NCBI GenBank assembly: GCA_948567375.1
Contig: OX419757.1
Span: 66,905,836-66,969,835, forward strand
Length of the DNA: 64,000 nt
Direction: 5' to 3'
Origin: Lunularia cruciata
Lineage: Eukaryota; Streptophyta; Marchantiopsida; Lunulariales; Lunulariaceae
Shown here: piece by piece, positions 1 to 11,585 of the stretch
Numbering within the stretch: the first letter of the stretch is position 1
Layout: each line of letters opens with the position of its first letter
Made by a program: the position numbers and the translations under genes
Notes under the pieces: generated by a model
The model's input: the letters and a program-made list of their open reading frames with translations, nothing else
The model's database searches: none
What the model was told of the DNA's origin: nothing

Positions 1-2
1 GC

Positions 3-113
3 TATCCGTGGAGTAAGACTCCTTGCGGCCCTCAACATCCTTTGATAACGAGAGTCAAGGACTGGAAAGAAGTAGAACGGGCATTACTCGCCCGCACTTA
101 TGTCGAACTGTAA
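3..113 (+). CDS. possible 3' end of a host gene (C-terminal 36 codons)
   Basis: Frame 3 is open from the window edge to a TAA at 111-113. The peptide ends in LARTYVEL and has a charged helical stretch before it (VKDWKEVERALL). An AATAAA overlaps the stop (112-117). Base composition here is more even than in the AT-rich repeat DNA further right and resembles the host-like region around 50 kb. I do not recognise the family. The open frame is too short to prove coding, so this could be chance. The rest of the gene would lie to the left of the window. Confidence 0.3.
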   Translation, partial: YPWSKTPCGPQHPLITRVKDWKEVERALLARTYVEL

Positions 114-2045
114 TAAAGCAGAGCAGTCAGGTTGTGAATATTCATCGTTAATCAATTGTTGTATAAATGCATAGAAAATTTTGAGTAGGTGGTATGCTCG
201 TTGAAGAGCATAGACGAAATCTGTCTGTCTTGGTAGGCAACAAATCCTTCATAATGGAGAATGCAAAGTTGACGTCATGACTGATAATTTGTAGGCTTCG
301 ATCAAGTTATCTGAGGTTCGAGAGGTCCCTACCGAGACCACTTAATTGCAGACCTGCAATTAGTTACACTGTCCTTCACAGCTCATAACATGAGAATGTG
401 AGACAGAATCTTGGTGACATGAGGTCTTGTATTTAATTCTGCAAGTTGCTAAAGTTGTAAAGCACACCTCGTAGTGATTGACCTCAGCATTTATGTCGTG
501 AATAAAAAGATCACGCAGGTATTGAATACGATCATATGAGCTGCTCGTTTGTGCTCTTTTGAGTCCTTTCACTTTCAGCTTTCTTTCACCATCAAGGGCT
601 GAGTTTGTTAATCGCAATTGGCTTCTGGCGTGTCAAATGTATTTAAGAGCGTGTATTCCTTCAACTAACCATGGATCATGGCAAGCTGCATATTTAGCGT
701 GTCATCGAAGTAAGCAGGGAACAATGATTCCGGAACATGATGATGTCAGTAGGGAGATTTTGCCTGCAATCGTACATGTAATGAACTATTGGAGAGGAGC
801 TGCAGATTAAACTTCAGACGTACGATCTCAAACGCCGTTTTGCCTATTCTGTAGGGAGTAGGCAGTTCCTTTAATTAACTCTCAAGGTGAGGGCTGGGTG
901 TAGAATCAGTGCTTTCTTTAGTGATCAATGCATCCGAACAGTCTTAGCAGAGTTAATTTCACGATTTAAGAATTGTTGCCCTGTGTTAACTGAGTGATTC
1001 GAGGAAGCGTATGTTCTGGATGTGTCTGCGAGATCTTTCTGCGATGTGTTTGAACAAACGTCCTCAGTTGTTGAAATTAACCGTTGTAAGTTTCGAGTGC
1101 GAGAAAGGTCAATGAGTCTAGTGGCGTATTCTGTATTAATTGCTTAGTTTGGATAAGTGGACTGGATGTAAACATGGATCTTCTGGAGTTTTGGTTAAAT
1201 CGGGAGGTTTTAACTACTAGCTAAGGGCATGGACTACTTACTTACTCAGCTGGATAAGTTCAACAAGGTCAGCAACTCCTAATCATTTACTGAAACCAGA
1301 TGGTCATGTAGCAGATTGTTAGACGTAGTAGGGAGATGCAAGGGGGAGCGTACTTATTCTGGAGGATTAGCCCCCCTGGGGAGAAATCCAGATCTCTAGG
1401 GGTTTCAATTATAGACTTTACGGATATGCTACGGGATGTTGGGACAACAACCCCTAGAAACCACAGGCACTGGATTTGAACGACGGCCATAAAATCGACG
1501 ACTAAAATCTCGAGAATGAGGAGAGTAATTAATTAACTCACGAACGCGATAATTTACGAGAATGTATTGAATTGCAAATTACGGATCACCTCGTTACTCG
1601 CCTCGTTATAGAACGTTTCAATAATAGGTTATGCAGGAAACTTACTGCGTTCGAACTTACCTGCAAAAAGTTCTAACACAACCCGCAAAGAACATGTACC
1701 GAGGAAAGGAAATGCCTGCTAAAGAAATGACGAGTATTTAGTAACCTTACGGCCCGTTTCCACTATACAGGCTGAACACAGGACCCAAAATGACGAGGCG
1801 AAATCAGGTACAGGATTCATGCTAATAATACTGACCGAATTAAATGTTGATTGAAGGTACTGCGCGAGAAGAGGAAAACTAAGAGAAATTTGAATTCTCA
1901 CGGATCGGCGCACAAACATGAATTTGAATCGAGAAGACGCGAGAAATTGATTTCATAACGATTTTTAACTTTGTAATTCTTTTTACTTAAAATGGGCTCG
2001 TCCTCGAGAGACTATGTATCTAAAAAATCACAATTTAGTTTAGAT
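114..2045. other. low-copy intergenic DNA, no gene seen
   Basis: Mixed base composition, no internal repeats noticed, and only short open frames (longest 83 codons at 559-810) with no recognisable domain. If 3-113 is a real gene end, the first few hundred bases would be its 3' UTR. Nothing else can be supported. Confidence 0.5.
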
Positions 2046-2394
2046 TACAAGTGAATATTTTGGATATCACCTTGTGCCCTTAGGAGCATTTTCGGTATCA
2101 CCATGTGGCCTCCAGAGAACTTGTTCGCATTTTACAAGTGAGGATTTTGGACGCCAAGCCTTGACCTTGGGAGAATCACCTTGTGCCCTTAGGAGCATTT
2201 TGTGCATCACCATGTGGCCTCGAGAGACTTGTTCGCATTTTACAAGTGAGGATTTTGGACGCCAAGCCTTGACCTTGGGAGAATCACCTTGTGCCCTTAG
2301 GAGCATTTTGTGCATCACCATGTGGCCTCGAGAGAACTTGTTCGCATTTTCCAAGTGAGGATTTTGGACGCCAAGCCTTGACCTTGGGAGAATT
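2046..2394. repeat. minisatellite, three 108-109 bp units plus a partial
   Basis: Units beginning TTGTGCCCTTAGGAGC start at 2,072, 2,181 and 2,289, so the periods are 109 and 108 bp. Each unit carries CACCATGTGGCCTC, then TTGTTCGCATTTT and GGACGCCAAGCCTTGACC. A shortened unit tail precedes the first copy (from about 2,046). The units differ by only a few bases, so the array is fairly young. The overlapping open frames on both strands simply follow the repeat. Confidence 0.9.
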
Positions 2395-2639
2395 GATTCG
2401 AAATTCCAATTCAGCGCAGCAGTCTTCAAACTTCCATTGGAGTGGCATTTTTGGGAGTGGAGTAGGCATTATGAAGGGGAGATCTATTTGCACCAGACTC
2501 TGCAGGGGAATTGAGAGAGAAACTAGGTTAGTCGGGTGCAAATATGGAGTGCACCTCCCCTCACAAGTCAAGAGTTCATTCTCGGGGGAAACGGTCCCTC
2601 CTTGCGAGTTTAGTTCAAATAGTGTAGAAGCAAATCCAC

Positions 2640-3915
2640 CTCTCTTGTAAGATTTGGTTTCCAAATCTGTTCCAATTCCTTTGCTTGAGAAATACCAAGA
2701 TTTGTTAAACATGGTATCCATGGGACCGTTGGGGCAGGGGCAGTCAGCTGGGCTATCGTCAGGGATATAGATGGGGCTTTCATCTATAGGTTCTAAACCA
2801 AAAGTGGCGGATGACGAGAGGTTCAGAATGGTCTATCACCATTATGGTCAATTATTGGACTATCTTGAGTACCTTGAACATTTGAAGCAAATACACGTGA
2901 GAATTGTAAGAAAGCTAGTCAAACAAATAATGCATTTAGTACATGGCCACTTATTTGGTGAAATTTGGGAAGGGCTTTCCTGAATCCATGAAGGGGGAAG
3001 AGGCTATACAAAAAATGGGCTCGGTACATGGCCTCTTACGGACAAGCTCAGACATAGAAAGACAAGTGCACTAGGGAGGAGCTTACAAAGAAGGAGCTTA
3101 AACAAGGATGGAGTGCTATCAAGAATAAGTTGAATCATATATGTACACATTATGTGAGAATAGATATTTTATTTGGAACTCGTGCTAATATTTCTCATGC
3201 GGCCATGGTGAGTTTAGGTGTAGAAAATGAGTTTCCAAAGATGGTAATAGATGAAGAATGTGGTTCTCAAGTTTCATTTGAACCACCATGTGAAACAACA
3301 GCGGAAAAATATTCTCCCAAGCAAGGAACCTAATATCCACAAGCTTGTCATAGACCAAGTTTAGTTTTCCTAGCACCCAAGAGTCATTTCCTTATTATTT
3401 GTTCTTCCCATCCCATTTTCTCACGAGACCCATGAGTACTCCATGCACGGGTAACAGGAGAGTCATTCACATCGCCACATCAACCAATTGCACTCAGGAA
3501 AGAAGAACCTTGAACAAGGAGACCAAGATGTGGGAGGAGAGAAAGAGTGTGACAAGGATAAAAAAAGGTACAATGAACCTAGAAAAAGAAGGAAAGTTTC
3601 TCGTGTCAAGTCACCTTCTCCCGCTATTGTGGCTTCTTTTACATAGGATCTATCTAATATTTTAAAATTGAGGAATGAATTGGTGGAAGCACGGGAGAGA
3701 TGTAAGTTGGCTGAAATAGAAGCACAAAGACTCACAAAAGTAGAGAAGTGTCGCATGAAAAGAAAACTTGAAAAAGATGTACTAAAATTGAAATTAGAAT
3801 CTAAAATAAAGAAGAGGAGAGTTAAAGAGAGGAATGAAAAATCTAGACTTGTTCATTTGATGATTTTAGAACTTGCCAAAACAAAAAAATTCCTAAGGAG
3901 ATTAAAAGTTTAATA
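2640..3915 (+). pseudogene. family E repeat gene, copy E1 (unassigned; coiled-coil C-terminus)
   Basis: Fragments in more than one frame resemble the copy at 46,448-47,840. The shared pieces are HHYGQLLDYLEYLEH (E2: HHYGQILDYLEDLEH), TRANISHAAMVSLGV (E2: NRANITPPAMVSLGE), and a long Lys/Glu/Arg-rich coiled coil at 3,668-3,912 containing ARERCKLAEIEAQRL. The order is an N-terminal region, the HHYGQ block, a Trp-containing basic block (KKELKQGW) that could be a Myb/SANT-like fold, the AMVSLG block, a basic linker and the coiled coil. I do not recognise the family. The architecture recalls accessory DNA-binding proteins of plant DNA transposons, but that is inference. The copy is broken. It faces family D copy D1, the two being separated by the inserted element A1. 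Confidence 0.6.
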
Positions 3916-4128
3916 TGTATATAATCACCAATTGTTGTTGATGGGACACTTGTGAGAGTTCTAACAATGCTCCAAAATGCAACATGTTCCAAGCTATCAC
4001 TCTGAGTTCAAGCAAAAGTGATTAGTAATAATATTTGAAGTTGAAAGGAGAAGTTCAAGTATTATTCATTGGTCTATTAGTTCAAGTGACAATAAAGAGT
4101 AGAGCAAGTGTCATAGTGATAGTGGAGT

Positions 4129-4619
4129 TGTAAAAGACCAAGGAGAGAAATAGGAGAATGGAAGATCAAAGTGAAAGATCACATTGGGACTCTTGAATGA
4201 GGGAAACTCTAAATGCCTAGCATGAGCTTGGGCTTTGGGATTTATAAAGAGCATACAAGGCTCTTGAGAAGCTTCTCAAGGAGCTTCTTAAAAGCCACCT
4301 TCTTGGAGTGCAAGCCAAGCTAACCGGGAAGCTTTTCAAGAAACTTCCTTATAGAAGCAACCTACTTGGCATGCAAGCTAAGCTAGTTAGAAGCTTCCTT
4401 CTAAAATTTACCTACTTGGTGTGCAAGGTAAGCTAGCTGGGAAGCTTCCCAAGAAGTTTCCTCCAAGAAGTCACCACTTGGCATGCACATTACCCAATAT
4501 TTAGAAGGTACCAAGTAGCTTCCTAGATGCTTTTAGAATTTTTTTATAACTTTTGGCTAATTTGGCATATTTGCTACTTCCTTAGTCTCAACTAACTTAT
4601 ATGTAAACTCTATATTGTT
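4129..4619 (-). repeat. 3' LTR of A1
   Basis: Starts TGTAAAAGACC on the + strand and matches 8,687-9,041 along most of its length, for example GCCTAGCATGAGCTTGGGCT and ACCAAGTAGCTTCCTAGATG. It contains several GAAGCTTC-type internal motifs. A third relative lies at 62,909-63,293. On the element's own strand the sequence has a TATA-like CTTTATAAAT. Confidence 0.85.
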
Positions 4620-4639
4620 ATATATTCTCTCACCGCTAG

Positions 4640-5720
4640 TTGGTGATGTCTTTGTCACCAAGGAAGCTTCAAACTTTTGGATAGCTGTTTGTGCATTTTG
4701 GAGATGAGAAAGAGGCTCCTCAATGGAATCATGAAGGTGGTACCCTTTGCCAAGGACCTTGTACTCAATATGTTGTTTGGGGCCATGTTGAATGTGGTAA
4801 TGTGCAAGGATACAATCAACTTCATACTCATAATTGCTGATAGGCATGGGAAGAGGAGGGAGTTGGATACAAGAGGAAAAAGAAGATGGATTAGAAACAA
4901 AAAGTTTCAACTTGGAAATGTGAAAGACATGGTGGATCTGCATATGAGAAGAGAAGGCAAGGTAGGGCAAGTAGATAAGCAATAGGAGAAATGATTTAGG
5001 TGACATCAAATGGACCTATCCAATTAGGAGCAAGTTTATGGACTTGGGTATCAAGTGGGAGGGGTAGGTTACTAGAAGAAAGCATGACCTTATCACCAAG
5101 TTCAAAAGTGAGATCACAATGATGTTTGTCCGCATATTATTATTGATGATTTTGAGCAACAAGGAGATGAGATTTGGCTTGTTGTATGGAAAGGGATATT
5201 GTGGTCAAGATGGTGGAATTACAAGGGACATGAGATGGAAGAGGAGCAAGAAGGGAATCTAAAACAAGTGGGTCTTGGCCAAAATCCGATGCTTGCATGT
5301 TTGGAATTATTGTAGGCAAACTCAGCAATTGCAAGACATTCATCCTAGTTTGTATGGTGAACGTTGACAAAGAAATGAAGCATATCCTCCAAGGTGCAAT
5401 ATGCATGTTTGGTTTGTCCATCAGTTTGAGTATGATAGGCTGTGGACAAAGCAAGCTTGGTATCAAGTATTTGGAAGAGTACCTGCCAAATTTTTTTAAT
5501 GAAACAAGGATCATGATCAGAGATGAGTACACAAGGCATCCCATGATGCTTGAAGACATTGTCAAAGAAGATCTGGGCAAATGTTGGAGCATCCATTGTA
5601 TCAAAGGTTGGTGCCAAATGGATTTGCTTACTAAGCTTATTCACAAACATCATGATTGTTATGTGACCTTGCTTTGTCTTGGGCAAGGGTGTGATGAGAT
5701 CTAAGCTCACAAGTTTCCAT
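4640..5720 (-). pseudogene. integrase and chromodomain region of A1
   Basis: The integrase core is seen in TPLPKTKQGHITIM, FKHHGMPCVLISD and the YHTQTDGQT motif, all typical of Ty3/gypsy integrase. Downstream lies an IHHVFHISKLK block, then a chromodomain with YEVDCILAH and EEPLSHLQNAQ. The chromodomain marks the element as a chromovirus, a lineage in which that domain is thought to steer integration to particular chromatin. It is a fossil and is not expected to be functional. Confidence 0.8.
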
Positions 5721-5959
5721 CAAGCAAATAGGATGGAAAGTGATTGAAGGAGTCCACTTGGTTTTTGGTTGTTGGACTTGTTGCATTGGCAACTCTTACA
5801 AGATTGGACAAACTCTTCTCAACATCTTGTGCCATGTTGGGCTACCACCATTGGCATAGTAGGGTAACCAAGGTCTTGTCCACACCCATGTGACCAACAA
5901 TTAGTAAGTCATGGGCTTCTTGAAGGCACACAAGTTATAGATCATCCTTGGCTGGAATA

Positions 5960-7150
5960 TAGATCTGATTGTCCTAGAATAGAACGCTTTCCTTGAAGGA
6001 GAAGGTGTTATATTCCTTGTCATGTGCAGCAAGATGACCTTTTATTATTTGAAAGAAGGAGTCTTGTTGTAATGCGGTCCTAAACTCTATTAACACTATT
6101 GTAATTGCCACCGTGATGAGAAGAAGAGATTTGAATTCAGGTTGTTGTGATAGGGCATTGGGGACGACATGGAATATATTGAGTCTGTACTCAAGTTTGA
6201 GATCAAACAACTATAGTTGTTCCTCCCATCAATAATGTAGACTCTTCATGTGTTCTAAATGTAATATCTGCTACAAGGGTTTATGATGGGTTTGCATGAC
6301 CATTTTTTTCCCAAGAGATAATGCCTCCATACCTTGGTAGCATATACCATTGCTAGTTTTTCCTAATCTCAAGTAGAGTAATTCTTTTTTGCAGTGTTTA
6401 GTTCATGAGACACAAAGACAATGGGAATTTGGGAATTCATGTTGCAACATGGCTCCAATGGCAAAGTTAGAAGCATCAAAATCAACTACACATGGTAGTT
6501 GAGTGTCATATGGTTGAAAAAAAGATCTTGAAGACACCATGTTTTTCAATTTCTAGAATACTTCTTTGTGCTTGGTGGTCCATTGAAATCTTGAGTTCTT
6601 CTCCAAGAGGTCAATCAATGGTGTGGCCATATGAGCATAATAGTGGATGACTATCATTAAAAACTTGCCAATCCATTAAATGCCCATACTTTTATGGCAT
6701 CTTTTGGAGTAGGCCAATCAATAATAGACTTGGTTTTCTCCTTTTCTATCTAGATCCACTTTGATGAGATCTAGTGACCCAAGAAGGTAACTTTGTTTTG
6801 CCAAAAGGCACACTATGACATCTTGTAGTAAAAATTCCATTGATGTAATCATCTTAGGACTTCTTGTACTTGATTTTCATTGATCAATTATTTCCATCCA
6901 TCTTGAAGATTTGTAGCTCCTTAGATTCTCCATGTGCAATTAGCTTGATCCACACCGCAAAAATTGGTTTATCTTCCTCCAAAGCTTATTTTATGATTGC
7001 TTTATTGACAAACTTCTCATCTTAGGATTGAATATTCTTAAGGGTCTTACTCAAAGGTTCCAAAAAACCTAATCAATAATTCATACCTTCATGTTATAAC
7101 TTGAATTTGTTGTCAATTTCAATCAAATTGAACTTTATGATATTCAAGCC
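5960..7150 (-). pseudogene. reverse transcriptase and RNase H region of A1
   Basis: The end of RNase H is visible as LEYRLNIFHVVPNALSQQPE, equivalent to the family motif around NVVADALSR. The block upstream on the minus strand holds degraded reverse transcriptase. Related but better-read stretches appear on the + strand at 39,846-40,500. Confidence 0.65.
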
Positions 7151-7329
7151 TAGATAACCTTAAAATGATATCATAATATAAAGATGATACTATAAACCTT
7201 ATATACTCCAAATACTCCTTCCAATCTTGAAGGTAATAGGATATGAGGTACAAAATGAAGAACTCTTCTACCATCCATCATCATCATCATCATCATCATC
7301 AATCTACTTCTAATTACTAGCTTGATAGG

Positions 7330-7452
7330 AATATTCAAGTCCTTTGCTAATTGCATGGACATGCAATACTCTGAACTTCTAAGATCCACCAAAATCCTAC
7401 AACCATAATTAGATATCATACCTTGAAAGTGAAGCAAACTTGCATAGGTCAA
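7330..7452 (-). pseudogene. retropepsin region of A1
   Basis: The stretch CRILVDLRSSEY followed by MQLAKDLNIP matches the N-terminal half of a gypsy aspartic protease. A (CAT)n run at about 7,273-7,303 sits just downstream on the minus strand. The gag zinc knuckle (GHCTVECPLKNGRP) lies upstream near 7,560-7,650. Confidence 0.6.
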
Positions 7453-7539
7453 GCCTTCAATCCCATTGGAACTGATTAAGTTCCTAGTAGGTAGTTTGAA
7501 ATCTCCTTCTAAGATTCCTCATTTCCTAATCATTTTGCT

Positions 7540-8660
7540 TTACAAACTCCATCTGGATGATTTGTTGAGGTCGTCCATTCTTGAGTGGACATTCAACAGT
7601 GCAATGTCCAATTTGGTAACATAAAAGCAATCACCATTTTGTCACAATCTTTCTCTATCTATAGTGCCAAGTGGTCTCTATTGGATGGCATCATTGGTGC
7701 CTGCTCCTCCACCCGTGTGTAGTGTGTGGCAAGTTCTATGAAAGTCAAGATCAAGGTCAAGAACAAGTTGTTGCAACCAAGGAATCAAAATGCTCAACCA
7801 ACTACATGGTTTCCTCCAAGTGTTTTGGCTCTTGCATAGTCACTTCCAATTTGGTTCATGAATTCAAGCCCCTAACAAATCAATCCAAAGCTTCATCTTC
7901 CAATATATCTAGAATTTTCATAATGGTGTTTTGAAGTTTCATAATGGTATTTGCATGATATAGCTTCTTATAGAGCCAATATGCTTCAACTTTGCCAACC
8001 TATCTCATACGGTTCATGTGGTATTTATAGCTTAGAATTGACCAATTATTGCATTCTTGAATTCTCCCCATGTCAAGATTGGTGCAACATTTTCCATTCA
8101 ACTTGCTCCACTCAAAACTACCATCATAACTTTGCCACTCCATCCAATTGGCTTGAAACTAAGAGAATTTATTTCCATTCACCTTGAAGATTTGTAGCTT
8201 CAAAATAATTCATATTTAACACAAAATTCTCCATTGTGCTCTGGAGATTCTTACATTCAAATTCCTTAGGCTTTGGAAATCAGATTTTCTCTTCTCCTTC
8301 TTAAAATGGTACTCTCTCTACATGTTTTCATTGATGTTCTTGTTCTCCAAAAATCAAGTAAGGTGCTTGTAAGGTGTTTGTTGCTACATGGTAACGATAA
8401 CCTTGGGCATTGTTGCCATGACTACTACTCTATCCAACTACCTATATTTTATCTAAATTAACACATAGGTGCAACATGTCCACCATTCTCCACAAGTTAC
8501 AATCAAAAGTACCAAGGGTTCATCGTACAATATGATTACATTCAAAAATTCTGCCCAAAGCATAAGATGATGAACTATGTGAAATGATGCTTGGGTAGAA
8601 CATGAACACAAAAATCCCAAATTTTTGGCAAAAATAGATTTGGTGGTCCATAAATTCTAT
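7540..8660 (-). pseudogene. gag region of A1
   Basis: This lies between the primer-binding site (8,672-8,686) and the protease, where gag is expected. The zinc-knuckle end GHCTVECPLKNG is the only clear motif. Frames open on the + strand here are antisense shadows. Confidence 0.5.
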
Positions 8661-8671
8661 CTATCTCATTC

Positions 8672-8686
8672 CTACTATGATACCAA
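8672..8686 (-). promoter_or_regulatory. primer-binding site of A1, initiator tRNA-Met type
   Basis: On the minus strand the bases next to the 5' LTR read TTGGTATCATAGTAGG, close to TGGTATCAGAGC, the usual complement of the initiator tRNA-Met 3' end. This fixes the element's direction and the inner edge of its 5' LTR. Confidence 0.75.
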
Positions 8687-9041
8687 TATAAAAGACCGAG
8701 GAAAGAAATATGAAAATGGAACATCAAAATGAAAATCACATTGGGACTCTTGAATTAGGGACATTCCAAATGCCTAGCATGAGCTTGGGCTTAGTATTTA
8801 TAGTGAGCATACAAGGCTCTTGAGAAGCTTCCTAAAAGAGTGCAAGCCAAACTAACCAGGAAGCTTCTCAAGAAGCTTCCTCATAGAAGTCACCACTTGG
8901 CATGCACATTACCCAATATTTGGAAGGTACCAAGTAGCTTCCTAGATGCTTATAGAATATTCTTATAACTCTTGGCTAATTTGGCCTATTTGCTACTTCC
9001 TTAGTCTTGACTAACTTATCTATAAACTCCATATTGTTACA
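8687..9041 (-). repeat. 5' LTR of A1
   Basis: Partner of the LTR at 4,129-4,619 with the same outer sequence (CTAACTTATCTATAAACTCC then ATATTGTTACA). It is about 135 bp shorter than its partner. The 5 bases outside are AGAGT. Confidence 0.85.
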
Positions 9042-9959
9042 AGAGTTGTGCTTGGTTCAAGTGACAATTCAAGTGACAATTGGGAGTTGAGAAAGTGACA
9101 TAATAGAATTGTGCAAACAAGTGTGCAATGTGGTGTGGAGTAGTTCAAAATGAGATAAGAGTGAAGTATTTTTGCTCTTCACTTGGTTTTGTTTTAGATG
9201 GCTATTTTCTAGATTTCTAGAGACCTACTTATTTGTGTATCTCTTGAATCTACTTATCAAAGTATCTCAAAATCAAGGTATCTCTTGATTTTGGTTGCAT
9301 GCTTGTCAAAGGATTGCCTACATAACATGGTTTCATTGCAAGTTTGTTAGGGTTTTGTATTGATGAAGAAGGTTCTGCTTTTTCTTGAGAGGATTTTGCC
9401 ACAAGTTAGTAAGAGGTTTGAGAGAGTTTTGCTATGGTTTCACATTGTTGTAATCAAGGTTTTGCTACGGTTGTGTTAGGGTTGTTAGGCAAAATCTTAA
9501 CATTTCTAAGATCAAGTAGAGACATGAAAAATTGGTAAGAATGATAAGATAAACAAAATAGATAAGGTAAGAAATAGACAAATAAGGTAAGAAAAAGATA
9601 TTTTACTCTTGCCTATAACTATTATGGTGAATCCCAAAAGAGTTTAAGTGATATCCAACAAGCCAAACAAGTCTACATACTAGAAGGTTGGAAAGCATTT
9701 ACATTTTTTAGTAATGAAACACAAAACCTATAGTAAAGAGAAGCATCTACATATTGAGTAAGCATAAACAAAAGCCTCTCAATATTGAGTAATAGCATAC
9801 AAAACCCATGATTAACAACCCAATCCCATGAACAGGCTAACATAACATATTTGCCTCAAACCTAGTTAGATGTTGTGTAGTTGGATATATAAATGTACAA
9901 TAATGTTATGTATATTTAGTATTAAATGTACAAATATACACAAGTATCATACACTCAAA
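9042..9959. other. non-coding flank between A1 and D1
   Basis: AT-rich DNA without a supported gene. It has repeated short phrases such as CAAGTGACAATT (9,060-9,090) and several TTTTGCTA boxes (9,400-9,480). Similar TTTTGCTA boxes recur at 21,590-21,790. With A1 removed, this is the spacer between the convergent genes E1 and D1, about 1.1 kb long. Confidence 0.5.
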
Positions 9960-11493
9960 TTGACAACTCCTCATGGCATAAGAAGAGAAGGGACATAGTG
10001 TACTTTGTCCTTGGTGCCTTCCTCTAGAGAGGGAGACAGAGGTGGAAGATGATCTAATCTAATGCGCTCTAATGTTGCATCTATGCCTAATGATGGTCTC
10101 CCTATCAACATGGGACTATACTTCCAAAGGAGACCCCATTCTACATCATATATGGGGAAATCCTGAAATGCAGATGCCAAACCATACTAAGAGTACAAAC
10201 TACAATCTAGGAGACATTCTAAAGTCCGCTTGTTAGAGAGGAAGTCAACAAATGATCTCAAATCTACTCTCTATTGTGTAAGGAGAGCTATCAAGTGGTG
10301 ACATGATGCCAAAGCTGAATCAAATGCTAACAAATGGAAGGGAGTAAATGGATGAGGATGTTTTGTACCGTGGGGATGGTTCCTACAATAGGATAAGAAT
10401 GCAAAATCAACTATCAACATATCTTGTAAACATAGACCCAATGTGATAAATGTATCATAAGGATGGTAGATGTACTCTTTGAAGTGGTCTCTATACTCCT
10501 CCATGGCATCAACTAAGCCCATGAGATAAGTTATATCATGTATACTCTTTAGTAAAAGATTGTGGCTCCACATGTCCTTGAAAATATGCTTTGCCACATG
10601 TCTTGTGTTGTCGGTCCAAATGATATCCTTAAAGTTTGATACACAAAACTCTGTGAACTCTCTAACTCTAGGATGGATGGTGTATATAAAGAACTCTATG
10701 GTCTATAAAGAGTTTCCATCCTTATTGAGCCACCATGGGGGATCATTGCCAAGCAAGATAACTACTATCTCACATGATATCTACCAAACAACCAATATCT
10801 AATACCAAAATCTTCCTCCTTCTCTCATGAGAATAGATGAAGTGAGGAATAAATTATTGTGTATAGCTAATCCTTTGCTTGAGCATCAAAATCCTAGAAA
10901 TCTCACATGTGAGAATCATCCTTCTCTATTCTAGCCATTCAATCTCCTTGGTGGTATGGCTACAATCAAGTGGGTGTGCAAGATCATCAAACACTTGGAA
11001 TCTCTATGGTATAATATCTCCATCATTAGTCATCACACTAGGCTCTTCCCTAGGCCCTCCATACATATGAGACTCTATTTATGTTTTTGTATCTTGTGAA
11101 TGTGCCCCTATCCCTATAACATGTGTATGAGTTCCCACCTGCATTATTATATCTACAAGGGAACTCCTAGTCCTCACCTCTTCATGTGCTCTCTCCAATG
11201 CAACAATAACCTCATCTAATTACACATGCATCCTATCTAACTTGGTTGGGGCTCTCTCTACCTCCATAGTAAGCACAAAATCCTATTTATAAAAGTCTTC
11301 ATGCCTCTTATAACCATTTGCTATCAACTCTCTTCAAGCTAGAATCACATCTAAGTAGTCTAATTTGGCAATTCTAGCACTTTGCTTGATCACCATAGCA
11401 CTAATAAATCTTCTTCTTGGTCAAGGAGCTCTCTCTCTCCACCAAGGAGTGGTCTCTTGCCTCTAAATCTCCAAGAATATGCTCCTTGTCACA

Positions 11494-11585
<92 letters not shown>

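Larger units (their letters stand above)
4129..9041 (-). mobile_element. A1: Ty3/gypsy chromovirus fossil with two LTRs
   Basis: Read on the minus strand, the order is 5' LTR (8,687-9,041), a primer site like initiator tRNA-Met, gag with a CCHC zinc knuckle (near 7,560-7,650), retropepsin, reverse transcriptase, RNase H, integrase, chromodomain and 3' LTR (4,129 to about 4,619). The bases outside the two LTRs are GGAGT (4,124-4,128) and AGAGT (9,042-9,046), a near match for a 5-base target duplication. The element is broken in many places and the LTRs differ clearly, so it is old. It sits between the convergent genes E1 and D1. Confidence 0.85.

Noticed and set aside
559-810. 83-codon + strand frame
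   Set aside because: No domain, and a composition like the surrounding non-coding DNA.
2067-2721. Open frames on both strands through the 108 bp minisatellite
   Set aside because: Repetition of a stop-free unit keeps several frames open at once. The products resemble nothing I know.
2640-3915. Family E as the Myb/SANT-like ORF1 of a PIF/Harbinger element
   Set aside because: The general layout fits, but the diagnostic SANT spacing is not clear and the partner gene D shows no Harbinger transposase motif. Left unassigned.
7671-8461. Three + strand frames of 62-87 codons
   Set aside because: They are antisense to the A1 gag region, which runs on the minus strand.
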